Positions 1 to 7,640 of a DNA stretch of 14,784 nt are shown in pieces. Made by a program: the position numbers and the translations under genes. Position 1 is the first letter of the stretch. The number at the start of each line of letters is the position of its first letter. Under the pieces are notes generated by a model. That model saw only the letters and a program-made list of their open reading frames with translations, was not told the origin of the DNA and did not search any database. Source of the stretch: Bacteroidota bacterium (lineage in GTDB: Bacteria > Bacteroidota > Bacteroidia > Bacteroidales > Prolixibacteraceae); the NCBI GenBank assembly GCA_030632865.1, contig DAOVTY010000047.1, forward strand, positions 1 to 14,784, in the 5' to 3' direction.

Positions 1-12
1 TAATCGATATTT

Positions 13-1587
13 ATGAAATTACACGATAATAAAATAGATGTGGAATTTTCTGATATTCATAAAATGATGGTTAGGTATAATTTTAGTTCTGAAACAATCA
101 ATAATATTGAGGTTGAGAATTTGCTGCCACCCGGTCTTATTAAAAGGCTTCATTCCACATATCCACAACATTCTGGCTTTTTTAATTCTGACAAAGCAAT
201 TTTTACTGATAAGAATTACTATTCAGGATTAAAAGGGTTTAAAGAGATTGTTGGAAAACTAAAAGATAATGGAATTGAAATTGGGCATTTAAAAGATCGC
301 GAGTTTTTTATAGAAGTTTATCGGTTTCTTGCCACAAAACATGTGTTAAATACAATAGATTGGAAGAATTATAAAAATGATTCGAATTATTATCTGATTT
401 TCCCTCAACCCGAAATGATAAATCCCGATGAGGTAAAAAAGTATATCGATGCAAAAACAGATGAAGGCAGGAAAAAGGTGGTGAAAGAATATCAGTTAAA
501 AACCAATCCGCACGATGGCAAACAAAAATTAAATAAACCCTGGTTTATTAATGATGAAGGGCAATTGGAAATTATAGAAGGTAGTCAGCACAAATACCCT
601 CCCATAAAACTGATTTTAGATAAAACCACACAGAGCTGCTTTGCTTTTTGTACCTATTGTTTTCGTCATGCTCAAGTACGGGGTGACGAAGATATGTTTG
701 TACAACACGAAGTGAGTCAGGTTCATAACTATTTAAAACAGCATAAAGAAATAAGCGATATTTTAATTACCGGTGGCGATGGTGCATATATTAAGTATGA
801 CCGACTTGCTGAGTATGTAATACCACTGATTGAGAATCCAGAACTAATGCACATTAAAACGGTACGCATTGGTTCAAGAGCAATAAATTTTCATCCCGAA
901 CTGCTTTTAAGCGTTGAGTTTAAAGATATTCTGGAATTGTTGAAAAAGGTTATTGATAATGGGATACAGGTTGTTTGGATGGCTCATATATCAACACCTC
1001 ACGACATATTAAATCCGGGATCAATTGCCTCAATTAGGCGTATAAAAAATTATGGAATTACTGTAAAAAGTCAAAGTCCGATAATGAACCACATCAGTTT
1101 ATTTACTGATGAAAACGAAAAGGTTGACATTAATAAATCTGCTCAAAACTGGATAGACCTCGGAAATATTCTTGCCGTTTTAGGAGTGGGTTTTCACTCA
1201 ATGTACTGTGCGAGACCAACCGGCGAGCATCATTATTTTACAGCATCATTGGCCGATATTAGTAAAATATTCAGCAAAGTTTACAGAGAGCTTGCATCAA
1301 TAAACCGACCATCAAGACATATTACTATGACTTCTTCTGCCGGGAAAACATCACTTTTAGGAACGACAGAAATTAATGGTGAAAAGGTATTTGCTTTAAA
1401 GTTTAATGAAGCAAGAAACATGAAATGGATGGACAAGGTATATTTTGCTAAATATGACGAAAAGGAAAATACAATAGAAAAACTTAAACCTTATGGTGGA
1501 GGTAAATATTTTTATGAAGATGAGTTAATTGATATTGAAAATAAACTTTCTGAGGCTTTGGAATATGAAATTAAAAAGTCGGAATAG
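13..1587 (+). CDS. KamA-family radical SAM aminomutase, proposed 2-aminoadipate 2,3-aminomutase
   Basis: This is a radical SAM, PLP-dependent 2,3-aminomutase of the lysine 2,3-aminomutase family. The cluster motif CxxxCxxC is C209, C213 and C216. R218 aligns with the arginine that holds the substrate carboxylate in clostridial KamA (R134). A GGD motif (about 254-256), VRIGSR (285-290) and the PLP-lysine motif SSAGK (K445) follow. The protein is 524 residues, against about 416 for KamA, with a longer N-terminus. It lacks the C-terminal zinc-binding cysteines of KamA. By-eye alignment puts A400 (next to R401) and T438 where KamA has D293 and D330, the aspartates that bind the lysine epsilon-amine. 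That argues against lysine and for a substrate with a distal carboxylate, such as 2-aminoadipate or glutamate. It is the first visible gene of the operon, ending 2 bases before the next ATG. Family assignment is firm; the substrate is inferred from residues and neighbours. Confidence 0.9.
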   Translation: MKLHDNKIDVEFSDIHKMMVRYNFSSETINNIEVENLLPPGLIKRLHSTYPQHSGFFNSDKAIFTDKNYYSGLKGFKEIVGKLKDNGIEIGHLKDREFFIEVYRFLATKHVLNTIDWKNYKNDSNYYLIFPQPEMINPDEVKKYIDAKTDEGRKKVVKEYQLKTNPHDGKQKLNKPWFINDEGQLEIIEGSQHKYPPIKLILDKTTQSCFAFCTYCFRHAQVRGDEDMFVQHEVSQVHNYLKQHKEISDILITGGDGAYIKYDRLAEYVIPLIENPELMHIKTVRIGSRAINFHPELLLSVEFKDILELLKKVIDNGIQVVWMAHISTPHDILNPGSIASIRRIKNYGITVKSQSPIMNHISLFTDENEKVDINKSAQNWIDLGNILAVLGVGFHSMYCARPTGEHHYFTASLADISKIFSKVYRELASINRPSRHITMTSSAGKTSLLGTTEINGEKVFALKFNEARNMKWMDKVYFAKYDEKENTIEKLKPYGGGKYFYEDELIDIENKLSEALEYEIKKSE

Positions 1588-1589
1588 CG

Positions 1590-2300
1590 ATGATAAATAA
1601 AATTGTTAAATCTATAGAAGTAGCAGTAGCCGATGTTTTTGATGGAGCAACGGTAATGATTAGCGGTTTTGGAGAAGCAGGCAGCCCCGTTGAATTAATT
1701 CATGCCCTTGTTGATAATGGAGCGAAAAATCTTACCATTGTCAGCAACAATGCAGGTAGCGGAAATGTTGGTCTTGCAGCACTTATTGAGAACAGGCAAG
1801 TTCGGAAAATTATTTGTTCATTTCCAAGAACTGCAATTTCGGTTGTTTTTCCTGAAATGTACCGCAGTGGCAAAATCGAATTAGAACTTGTGCCTCAGGG
1901 AACACTTGCCGAAAGAATTAGAGCCGCAGGTGCCGGAATATCGGCTTTTTATACACAAACATCTGTAGATACACCTCTCGCCGAAGGAAAAGAAAAACGT
2001 GATTTCGATAACAAAACTCACGTTTTAGAACATGCAATAAAAGCCGATTTCTCTTTAGTAAAATGTTTAGGTGCCGATAAATACGGAAACCTTATTTATA
2101 ATAAAACAGCACGAAATTTTGGCCCCATAATGTGTATGGCGGCTAAAACGACAATTGTTCAGGCAAAAAATATCCTTGATGTCGGTGAGATCGATCCTGA
2201 ATGTGTTATTACTCCGGGTATATTTGTAAAACGTGTTGTAATAATCACCAACCCGGCTGATGAATCGAAACTTGTGGCAGAAAAAAGGAGGTATCCATGA
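1590..2300 (+). CDS. pcaI: 3-oxoadipate CoA-transferase subunit A (PcaI-like)
   Basis: This is the alpha subunit of a two-subunit family I CoA-transferase that moves CoA from succinyl-CoA to 3-oxoadipate. The 236-residue length fits PcaI (about 231). It follows recalled PcaI sequence nearly throughout: the MINK start, a GGFG-like segment (here SGFGEAGSP), SNNAGSGNVGLAAL, ICSFPRT, YRSGKIELELVPQGTLAERI, AEGKEKR, ARNFGPIMCMAAKT and the ITPGIFV end. The resemblance is to PcaI more than to AtoD or ScoA, so 3-oxoadipate is the favoured substrate, though acetoacetate cannot be excluded. It starts 2 bases after the aminomutase stop. Its own stop overlaps a tiny ORF (ATGA), and the partner subunit starts 88 bases later. 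There are no ring-cleavage (beta-ketoadipate) genes nearby, which is unusual for pcaI. Confidence 0.9.
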   Translation: MINKIVKSIEVAVADVFDGATVMISGFGEAGSPVELIHALVDNGAKNLTIVSNNAGSGNVGLAALIENRQVRKIICSFPRTAISVVFPEMYRSGKIELELVPQGTLAERIRAAGAGISAFYTQTSVDTPLAEGKEKRDFDNKTHVLEHAIKADFSLVKCLGADKYGNLIYNKTARNFGPIMCMAAKTTIVQAKNILDVGEIDPECVITPGIFVKRVVIITNPADESKLVAEKRRYP

Positions 2301-2377
2301 AACGAGCACAACATTTATTTGCACAAAAACTGAGGATCAAAATGCGAGTTCCATCGAATACCATTTATAAAGTTTAA
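2297..2377 (+). CDS. possible 26-codon ORF between the CoA-transferase subunits
   Basis: A 26-codon ORF begins with an ATG overlapping the pcaI stop (ATGA) and ends in TAA. AAAGGAGG lies at 2284-2291, five bases before the ATG. This is the strongest Shine-Dalgarno match near any start in the block, although these genes otherwise use A/T-rich leaders. The peptide is basic (starts MKRAQHLFAQKLRIK) with no domain I recognise. It fills most of the 88-base gap between two subunit genes that usually abut. It could be a real small protein, a translational-coupling leader for pcaJ, or chance. Confidence 0.3.
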   Translation: MKRAQHLFAQKLRIKMRVPSNTIYKV

Positions 2378-2388
2378 ATTATTATGAG

Positions 2389-3045
2389 ATGAAATTAGCT
2401 GATAAAAAAATTGGTTGGAGTGTAAATGAAATGGCGCAGAAAGTAGCTATGGATATTTATGATGGCGCATACGTAAATCTTGGTATTGGGATGCCTGAGC
2501 TTGTTGCCGGTTATATTCCTGAAGGTCGCGAAGTTATTTATCATACAGAAAATGGATTGTTGGGAATGGGTAAAATTGCCGAACCCGGAATGGAAGATCC
2601 AGAATTAGTAAATGCAGGGAAAAAATATGTTACGGCAATTCCCGGGGCAGCTTATTTTAATCACGCCGAAAGCTTTGCCATGATTCGTGGAGGACATATT
2701 AATATTTGTGTACTTGGTGCTTATCAGGTTTCAGAAGAGGGCGATCTTGCAAACTGGTCAACCGGAAACCCAGATGATATTCCCGCCGTGGGAGGTGCAA
2801 TGGATTTGGTGGCAGGTGTTGAAACCATTTTTGTAATTACAAAACATTGTACAAAATCGGGTGAATCAAAAATCGTTAAACAATGTACTTATCCGCTTAC
2901 AGGCAAAAGTGTTGTTAGTAGAATTTATTCCGACCTTGCAATTTTAGAGGTTATCAACAAGAGATTATTTGTGAAAGAGTTAGCTCCCGGAGTAACTTTT
3001 GAGTATCTACAGAAAAAAAGTGACGCAAGATTATACATGGATTGA
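2389..3045 (+). CDS. pcaJ: 3-oxoadipate CoA-transferase subunit B (PcaJ-like)
   Basis: This is the beta subunit of the CoA-transferase and carries the catalytic glutamate that forms the enzyme-CoA thioester, E54 in the ENGLLGMG motif. Length (218) and sequence match PcaJ: EMAQKVAMDIYDGAYVNLGIG near the N-terminus, NAGK..VT, HAESFAMIRGGH, VLGAYQVSEEGDLANW, IPAVGGAMDLVAG, TKSGESKIVKQCTYPLTG, and SRIYSDLAILEV near the end. With subunit A it would activate 3-oxoadipate using succinyl-CoA. The ATG at 2389 keeps the whole conserved N-terminus. Its stop overlaps a TTG that could start the following aminotransferase, suggesting translational coupling. A broader 3-oxoacid CoA-transferase role remains possible. 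Confidence 0.9.
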   Translation: MKLADKKIGWSVNEMAQKVAMDIYDGAYVNLGIGMPELVAGYIPEGREVIYHTENGLLGMGKIAEPGMEDPELVNAGKKYVTAIPGAAYFNHAESFAMIRGGHINICVLGAYQVSEEGDLANWSTGNPDDIPAVGGAMDLVAGVETIFVITKHCTKSGESKIVKQCTYPLTGKSVVSRIYSDLAILEVINKRLFVKELAPGVTFEYLQKKSDARLYMD

Positions 3046-3068
3046 AAGACAAATTTCATCAAAATATT

Positions 3069-4409
3069 ATGTCTAAAACCAGTAAAAGTAAAGAGTTATA
3101 TAAACAGGCACGCGAAGTGATAATTGGAGGCGTTAGTAGAAATACTATTTTCCGCAAACCGTATCCGCATTATGCCAGTACAGCATCAGGTTGTTACGTT
3201 ACCGATATTGAGGGAACTGTTCGTGTTGATTTTGCCAACAACATGGCGGCCCTAATACATGGTCATTCTTATCCTCCAATAATTGATGCAGTTACAGAAC
3301 AACTTCAGAAAGGAACCGCTTATACACTGGCTTCTGAAATCGAAGTCTCCTTTGCTAAACTTTTAACCAAAAGGTCTGGCGGTTTTGAAAAAATAAGGTT
3401 TGTTAATTCAGGAACAGAAGCGGTTATGGCAATGATTAAAGCTTCACGGGCATACACTGGCAGGGCAAAAATTGCTAAAGCTGAAGGTGCATATCACGGC
3501 ACTTATGATTTTGCTGAAGTTAGCCAGACTGCAAATCCATCAAATTGGGGTGATATTGACAATCCTAAAAGTGTGCACCTCGCTCATGGTACTCCAAAAA
3601 GTGTTTTAAATGATGTCGTTATTTTTCCATATAATGATATCGAACGTACGATTGCTATTCTGGATAAGCAAGCAGATCAAATTGCCTGTGTGATTATTGA
3701 CCCGGTTCCGCACAGAGTTGGATTAATGCAGGGAACCAGCGAGTTTATTGAAGCGGTTTACAACTGGACACGTAAAAATGGGGCTTTATTGGTGTTCGAC
3801 GAAGTAATTACTTTAAGGGTAAGTTATGGCGGAGCACAGGATAAATATTCAGTAACTCCTGATTTAACCGCTCTCGGAAAAATTATAGGAGGTGGTTTTC
3901 CTGTTGGTGCAATTGCTGGTAGAGCCAACGTAATGAAGGTTTTCGATCCGCACGAAAGGAAATTATTATATCCGCATTCAGGAACTTTTTCGGCAAACCC
4001 GATTACTATGACCGCTGGTTATAAAGCGATGGAATTTTTCGATAGAGAGGCTATTTTGAAATTAAATGCTTTAACACAAAAGGCTATCAACCAAATTAAA
4101 GAGAGCATAAAACTTGCTGATGTACCTGTCTCAATTACAGGTTCAGGTTCAATGTTTCGAATGCATTTATTAAACGAACCACCCAAAACATATCGCGAGG
4201 CATATCAAACAAAAGAGGCAAAAGCTGTAATTAATGAATTGCTGGATTATATGTATTTTAAGGAAAATACTTTAATGATAAATACTTTTTCGTGTATGCT
4301 TTCAACCGTTATGAAACAGAACGAAATAGATAAGCTAACACAGGGACTTTTCAATGCATTTAAAGCGTTAAAACCTAAAATAGATAAATTAAAAATTGAA
4401 ATAAGATGA
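3069..4409 (+). CDS. class III PLP aminotransferase, HemL-like; proposed 3-aminoadipate transaminase
   Basis: This is a fold-type I, class III aminotransferase resembling glutamate-1-semialdehyde aminomutase (HemL). Numbering here is for 446 residues from the ATG at 3069. The PLP lysine is K271 in LGKIIGGGFP and the pyridine-nitrogen aspartate is D244 in VFDEV. NSGTEA and the YHG of GAYHGTYD are present. After DEV the sequence reads ITLR, where HemL has MTGFR; beta-amino-acid transaminases such as beta-phenylalanine aminotransferase have a TSR-type variant. The N-terminal GGVSRNT also resembles their arginine-bearing GGNTRS. I therefore propose deamination of a beta-amino acid, from context 3-aminoadipate to 3-oxoadipate. 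A TTG at 3042, overlapping the pcaJ stop, would add nine residues; the ATG is preferred because similarity starts after it. The stop overlaps the thiolase ATG. Automatic pipelines may call it HemL, which this context does not support. Confidence 0.85.
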   Translation: MSKTSKSKELYKQAREVIIGGVSRNTIFRKPYPHYASTASGCYVTDIEGTVRVDFANNMAALIHGHSYPPIIDAVTEQLQKGTAYTLASEIEVSFAKLLTKRSGGFEKIRFVNSGTEAVMAMIKASRAYTGRAKIAKAEGAYHGTYDFAEVSQTANPSNWGDIDNPKSVHLAHGTPKSVLNDVVIFPYNDIERTIAILDKQADQIACVIIDPVPHRVGLMQGTSEFIEAVYNWTRKNGALLVFDEVITLRVSYGGAQDKYSVTPDLTALGKIIGGGFPVGAIAGRANVMKVFDPHERKLLYPHSGTFSANPITMTAGYKAMEFFDREAILKLNALTQKAINQIKESIKLADVPVSITGSGSMFRMHLLNEPPKTYREAYQTKEAKAVINELLDYMYFKENTLMINTFSCMLSTVMKQNEIDKLTQGLFNAFKALKPKIDKLKIEIR

Positions 4410-5611
4410 GTAATAATGTTTTTATATGTGATGCTATTCGAACTCCTGTCGGAAAATACGGGGGGGCTTTATCATCGGTTAGAACAGACGATTTAGCGGC
4501 AATTCCTCTAAAGGCGATCATCGAACGAAATCCTCAAATCGACTTGGCTGGAATAGATGATGTAATTCTCGGATGTGCAAATCAGGCTGGTGAAGATAAT
4601 CGCAATATTGCACGCATGTCTCTTTTATTGGCCGGGTTTCCTGAAACAGTTTCAGGCGTTACCGTAAATCGTTTATGTGGCTCGGGAATGGAAGCTGTTG
4701 CAATAGCCGCAAGGGCAATAAAAGCAGGAGAAGCAGATTTGATTATTGCGGGTGGTGCAGAAAGTATGTCGCGCTCGCCATTAGTTATGCCCAAAGCAAC
4801 TTCAGCATTTTCACGAGCGGTAGAAATATACGATTCAACAATTGGATGGCGATTTGTTAATAAAGAATTCCAAAAAAAGTTTGGAACAGACCCATTAATA
4901 GAAACCGCCGAAAATCTTGCTGATGAGTATAAGATAAGTCGCGAAGATCAGGATAAATTCGCACACAACAGTCAGTTAAAAGCTGCCGAAGCTCAAAAAA
5001 ATGGGAAGCTGTCCAATGAAATTATTCCTGTTTCAGTAAAGCAAAAAAAGGGCGAGCCAATTATTGTTGATAAGGACGAACATCTTCGTTTGTCGTCGTT
5101 GGAAAAACTTGCCTCGCTAAAACCTGTTACCAGACAAAATGGTACAGTAACGGCTGGTAACGCTTCCGGAATTAATGATGGTGCTGCGGCAATTATTATA
5201 GCTTCTGAAGCAGCAGTTAAAAAATATAATTTAACTCCAAAAGCTAAAATTCTGGGAACACAGGCAGCTGGAGTTCCTCCTCGAATTATGGGAATTGGAC
5301 CAGTGCCTGCAACAAATAAATTAATGAAACGTTTGGGCATGTCGCTGGATGAAATGGATATAATTGAACTTAATGAAGCATTTGCTGCACAGGCTCTTGC
5401 TTGTATCCGCGAGCTTGGACTTGATGATGATGATAAAAGAATAAACCCACTTGGTGGGGCCATTGCTTTAGGACATCCCCTTGGAATGTCGGGTGCCAGA
5501 TTGATAACTTCAGCTTATTACCAGTTGCAAAATTCCGATTCAAAATATGCTCTTTGCACAATGTGTATTGGTGTTGGACAAGGAATTTCAATGGTGTTGG
5601 AAAAGGTTTAA
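4406..5611 (+). CDS. pcaF: 3-oxoadipyl-CoA thiolase (PcaF-like)
   Basis: This type I thiolase should split 3-oxoadipyl-CoA with CoA into succinyl-CoA and acetyl-CoA. Its 401 residues equal the usual PcaF length. Catalytic residues are C91 in NRLCGSG, H357 in ALGHPLGMSGAR and C387 in MCIGVGQG. ELNEAFAAQ and TVTAGNASGINDGAAA are also present. PcaF-type segments set it apart from generic acetoacetyl-CoA thiolases: FICDAIRTPVGKYGGALSSVR, GCANQAGEDNRNIAR, STIGWRFVN and DEHLR. The ATG overlaps the aminotransferase stop (ATGA), so the two are probably translationally coupled. It is the last gene of the tight block. In the proposed pathway it regenerates the succinyl-CoA used by the CoA-transferase. 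Other 3-oxoacyl-CoA substrates of similar length (PaaJ-type) are possible. Confidence 0.92.
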   Translation: MSNNVFICDAIRTPVGKYGGALSSVRTDDLAAIPLKAIIERNPQIDLAGIDDVILGCANQAGEDNRNIARMSLLLAGFPETVSGVTVNRLCGSGMEAVAIAARAIKAGEADLIIAGGAESMSRSPLVMPKATSAFSRAVEIYDSTIGWRFVNKEFQKKFGTDPLIETAENLADEYKISREDQDKFAHNSQLKAAEAQKNGKLSNEIIPVSVKQKKGEPIIVDKDEHLRLSSLEKLASLKPVTRQNGTVTAGNASGINDGAAAIIIASEAAVKKYNLTPKAKILGTQAAGVPPRIMGIGPVPATNKLMKRLGMSLDEMDIIELNEAFAAQALACIRELGLDDDDKRINPLGGAIALGHPLGMSGARLITSAYYQLQNSDSKYALCTMCIGVGQGISMVLEKV

Positions 5612-5635
5612 ATAATTTAAGGAGAATCTGTTTTG

Positions 5636-5775
5636 CACCGTCCTTTAGGGCGGTGATGATGAAAGCAAAACAAACGCGGCTTTAGCCATTAATGGTTAAA
5701 TATATTTTAAAAAAATTAAGACTAAAGTCAGAATTCAGGACCAGATTATATAAACACCAATCTAAAGCATGGTGT
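5636..5775. repeat. cluster of REP-like hairpins with CTTTAG/CTAAAG cores
   Basis: The gap after the thiolase (5612-5848) holds several small palindromes. An 8-bp stem at 5636-5655 has a 4-base loop and one G.T pair. GGCTTTAGCC is at 5678-5687, overlapping TTTAGCCATTAATGGTTAAA at 5681-5700. GACTAAAGTC lies further on at about 5719-5728, and ACACCA...TGGTGT pairs at 5754-5775. CTTTAG appears in the first two and its complement CTAAAG in the last two, so the cluster looks like two units facing each other. No T-run follows the stems, so they are not classic terminators. REP/RAYT-type elements are one explanation; the family is not identified. Confidence 0.5.
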
Positions 5776-5848
5776 AATTAAACAGGGATAAAATAGTAGT
5801 TTGAAAGAATATAAAACAATAACATAAATTATAAATAAACAGATAAAA

Positions 5849-7378
5849 ATGAACGAAGTATTAAAAGAATTAGGCATCAAAAAAGTAAATGACGGTGCTT
5901 GTACAGGAACAAAATGGAAAGAAACAGAAGGGAAAGCAATTCAATCATTTTCTCCTTCGGATGGTAAATTAATTGCAGAAATAAATCTGGCAACTTCCAA
6001 AGATTACAATGAAATAATTGAAACCGCAAAAGGAGCTTTTGAGAAATGGCGAATGGTTCCTGCCCCAAAACGTGGAGAAATTGTGAGACAAATTGGCTTG
6101 GAACTTCGAAAATACAAAGAGCCGCTGGGCAAATTAGTATCCTACGAAATGGGTAAAATTTACCAGGAAGGATTGGGCGAAGTGCAGGAAATGATAGATA
6201 TTTGCGATTTTGCAGTTGGGCAGTCGCGACAGCTGTACGGTTTTACTATGCACTCCGAGCGCGAAAAACATCGTATGTACGACCAATATCATCCTTTAGG
6301 AATTGTGGGCGTAGTTTCAGCATTTAACTTTCCAGTGGCTGTTTGGGCTTGGAATGCTATGATTGCTTTGGTTGCTGGCGATGTTGTTGTTTGGAAACCT
6401 TCGTCTAAAGTTTCGTTGTGCGCCGTGGCAGTACACAATATTGTTGCAAATGTTTTAAAAGAAAACAATATACCTGAAGGAGTTTTGAATTTAGTTATTG
6501 CAAGTTCAAGAGATTTGGGTGACGAGTTTTTCAGCAATAAAGATGTCCCCTTAATATCGTTTACCGGTTCAACACCAATTGGTAAAAAAGTAGGCCGTTT
6601 GGTTGGCGAACGGTTGGGGCGGTCGATTTTAGAGTTGGGAGGTAACAACGCAATAATTATTACGCCCAATGCCGATATGGAAATGGCATTGCGTGCCGTA
6701 GTTTTTGGTGCAGTTGGTACATGCGGCCAACGTTGTACATCAACCCGGAGAATTATTATTCACGATTCGATTTATGAAGAAGTTAAACAAAAATTAGTGG
6801 CTATTTATAAGAAGTTGCCAATTGGGAATGCACTCGATTCTAAAACATTGGTTGGTCCTTTGGTTGATAAATATGCTGTTCAAAATTTTCATAATTCCAT
6901 AGAAAAAGTAAAAGCAGAAGGCGGCAAAATTATTGTTGGTGGCGAGTCTTTAGAAGGAGAAGGATTCGAATCAGGTTGTTTTGTAAATCCTTGTATTGCA
7001 GAGGTCGAAAATCATTTCAAAATTGTTCAGGAAGAAACTTTTGCGCCGCTATTGTACCTAATTAAATACACCGATTTGGAGGAAGCCATTAAAACTCACA
7101 ACGATGTTCCGCAAGGTTTGTCATCGTCATTGTTTTCTACAAATATGTTAGAAGCCGAAAAATTTCTTTCACAAGAAGGCTCAGATTGTGGAATTGCAAA
7201 CATTAATATTGGTACTTCGGGAGCCGAAATTGGCGGTGCTTTTGGAGGCGAAAAAGAGACCGGCGGCGGTCGCGAATCAGGCTCCGATGCTTGGAAAGCA
7301 TACATGCGCAGACAAACTAATACCATTAACTATGGTACTGATTTGCCTTTGGCACAAGGAATTGAGTTTGATGTTTAG
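5849..7378 (+). CDS. amaB: ALDH7-family 2-aminoadipate semialdehyde dehydrogenase (antiquitin-like)
   Basis: This NAD(P)-dependent aldehyde dehydrogenase should oxidise L-2-aminoadipate 6-semialdehyde (in equilibrium with piperideine-6-carboxylate) to L-2-aminoadipate. At 509 residues it matches human antiquitin (ALDH7A1) closely. The nucleophile is C296 in CGQRCTST and the general base is E262 in LELGGNN. R295, just before the nucleophile, corresponds to the antiquitin arginine that binds the aminoadipate end. The EGLGEVQEMIDICDFAVG segment, which carries the partner glutamate in antiquitin, is conserved. FNFPVAVWAWN, SGAEIGGAFGGEK, ESGSDAWKAYMRR and DLPLAQGI also match. The ATG follows an A-rich leader typical of the phylum. 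A 237-base repeat-bearing gap separates it from the thiolase, so it may have its own promoter. The symbol follows Pseudomonas amaB usage. Confidence 0.93.
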   Translation: MNEVLKELGIKKVNDGACTGTKWKETEGKAIQSFSPSDGKLIAEINLATSKDYNEIIETAKGAFEKWRMVPAPKRGEIVRQIGLELRKYKEPLGKLVSYEMGKIYQEGLGEVQEMIDICDFAVGQSRQLYGFTMHSEREKHRMYDQYHPLGIVGVVSAFNFPVAVWAWNAMIALVAGDVVVWKPSSKVSLCAVAVHNIVANVLKENNIPEGVLNLVIASSRDLGDEFFSNKDVPLISFTGSTPIGKKVGRLVGERLGRSILELGGNNAIIITPNADMEMALRAVVFGAVGTCGQRCTSTRRIIIHDSIYEEVKQKLVAIYKKLPIGNALDSKTLVGPLVDKYAVQNFHNSIEKVKAEGGKIIVGGESLEGEGFESGCFVNPCIAEVENHFKIVQEETFAPLLYLIKYTDLEEAIKTHNDVPQGLSSSLFSTNMLEAEKFLSQEGSDCGIANINIGTSGAEIGGAFGGEKETGGGRESGSDAWKAYMRRQTNTINYGTDLPLAQGIEFDV

Positions 7379-7489
7379 TCGGAGTTTTAAATAATTTCAT
7401 CTTTATGAGTTTGTTTTAAAGGTGGAATCCTTATTCGAAAAATAAAAACTTGTTAAAGGAATGTATTTGAATTTTTATTGATAGCAAAC

Positions 7490-7532
7490 TTCGACTACGC
7501 TCAGTTTGACTGTCACAGTGAGCGGAGTCGAA
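7490..7532. repeat. imperfect 43-base inverted repeat, TTCGACTACGCTCA...TGAGCGGAGTCGAA
   Basis: Fourteen-base arms pair with one mismatch (TTCGACTACGCTCA against TGAGCGGAGTCGAA), and partial pairing (TTGAC/GTCAC region) continues inward around a short loop. It is much more GC-rich than the flanks, and similar TTCGACTxCGCTCA palindromes are familiar to me as dispersed intergenic elements in Bacteroidota. No U-run follows, so terminator activity is doubtful. It sits in the 308-base gap between the ALDH7 and saccharopine dehydrogenase genes. Confidence 0.7.
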
Positions 7533-7609
7533 CTGTATTTTAGTAGTTTCAAATAATTCTATAAACAGGTGTGTAATAATTTAAAATAAAATATTCATGA
7601 TAATAGAAT

Positions 7610-7640
7610 TTTGACACATGAGAAAGTTATCTTAAATTTT
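7610..7640 (+). promoter_or_regulatory. possible Bacteroidota-type promoter before the saccharopine dehydrogenase gene
   Basis: TTTG at 7610-7613, a 19-base spacer, then TAAATTTT at 7633-7640 resembles the phylum's -33 TTTG / -7 TAnnTTTG arrangement, with the last base differing. It lies about 46 bases before the ATG at 7687. AT-rich DNA gives chance matches easily. Confidence 0.35.

Noticed and set aside
13..1587. Glutamate 2,3-aminomutase making beta-glutamate as an osmolyte
   Set aside because: Possible from the residues alone, but the PcaIJ/PcaF-type enzymes and the ALDH7/Lys9 genes point to a C6 substrate; kept only as an alternative.
3069..4409. Glutamate-1-semialdehyde aminomutase (HemL) for tetrapyrrole synthesis
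   Set aside because: The motif after DEV differs from HemL and the gene sits in a CoA-thioester catabolic block.
4993..5463. 156-codon open frame on the minus strand
   Set aside because: It lies wholly within the thiolase gene, is Ser/Ile-rich and lacks domains; it is an antisense shadow.
13..5611. Classical lysine fermentation (KamA, KamDE, Kdd, Kce, Kal)
   Set aside because: None of the beta-lysine mutase, 3,5-diaminohexanoate dehydrogenase, cleavage enzyme or ammonia-lyase genes is present, and the aminomutase lacks the lysine-binding aspartates.
5636..5655. Intrinsic terminator after the thiolase gene
   Set aside because: The stem is good but no T-run follows on either strand.
6289..6669. 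126-codon open frame on the minus strand
   Set aside because: It lies inside the well-supported ALDH7 gene with no motif of its own.
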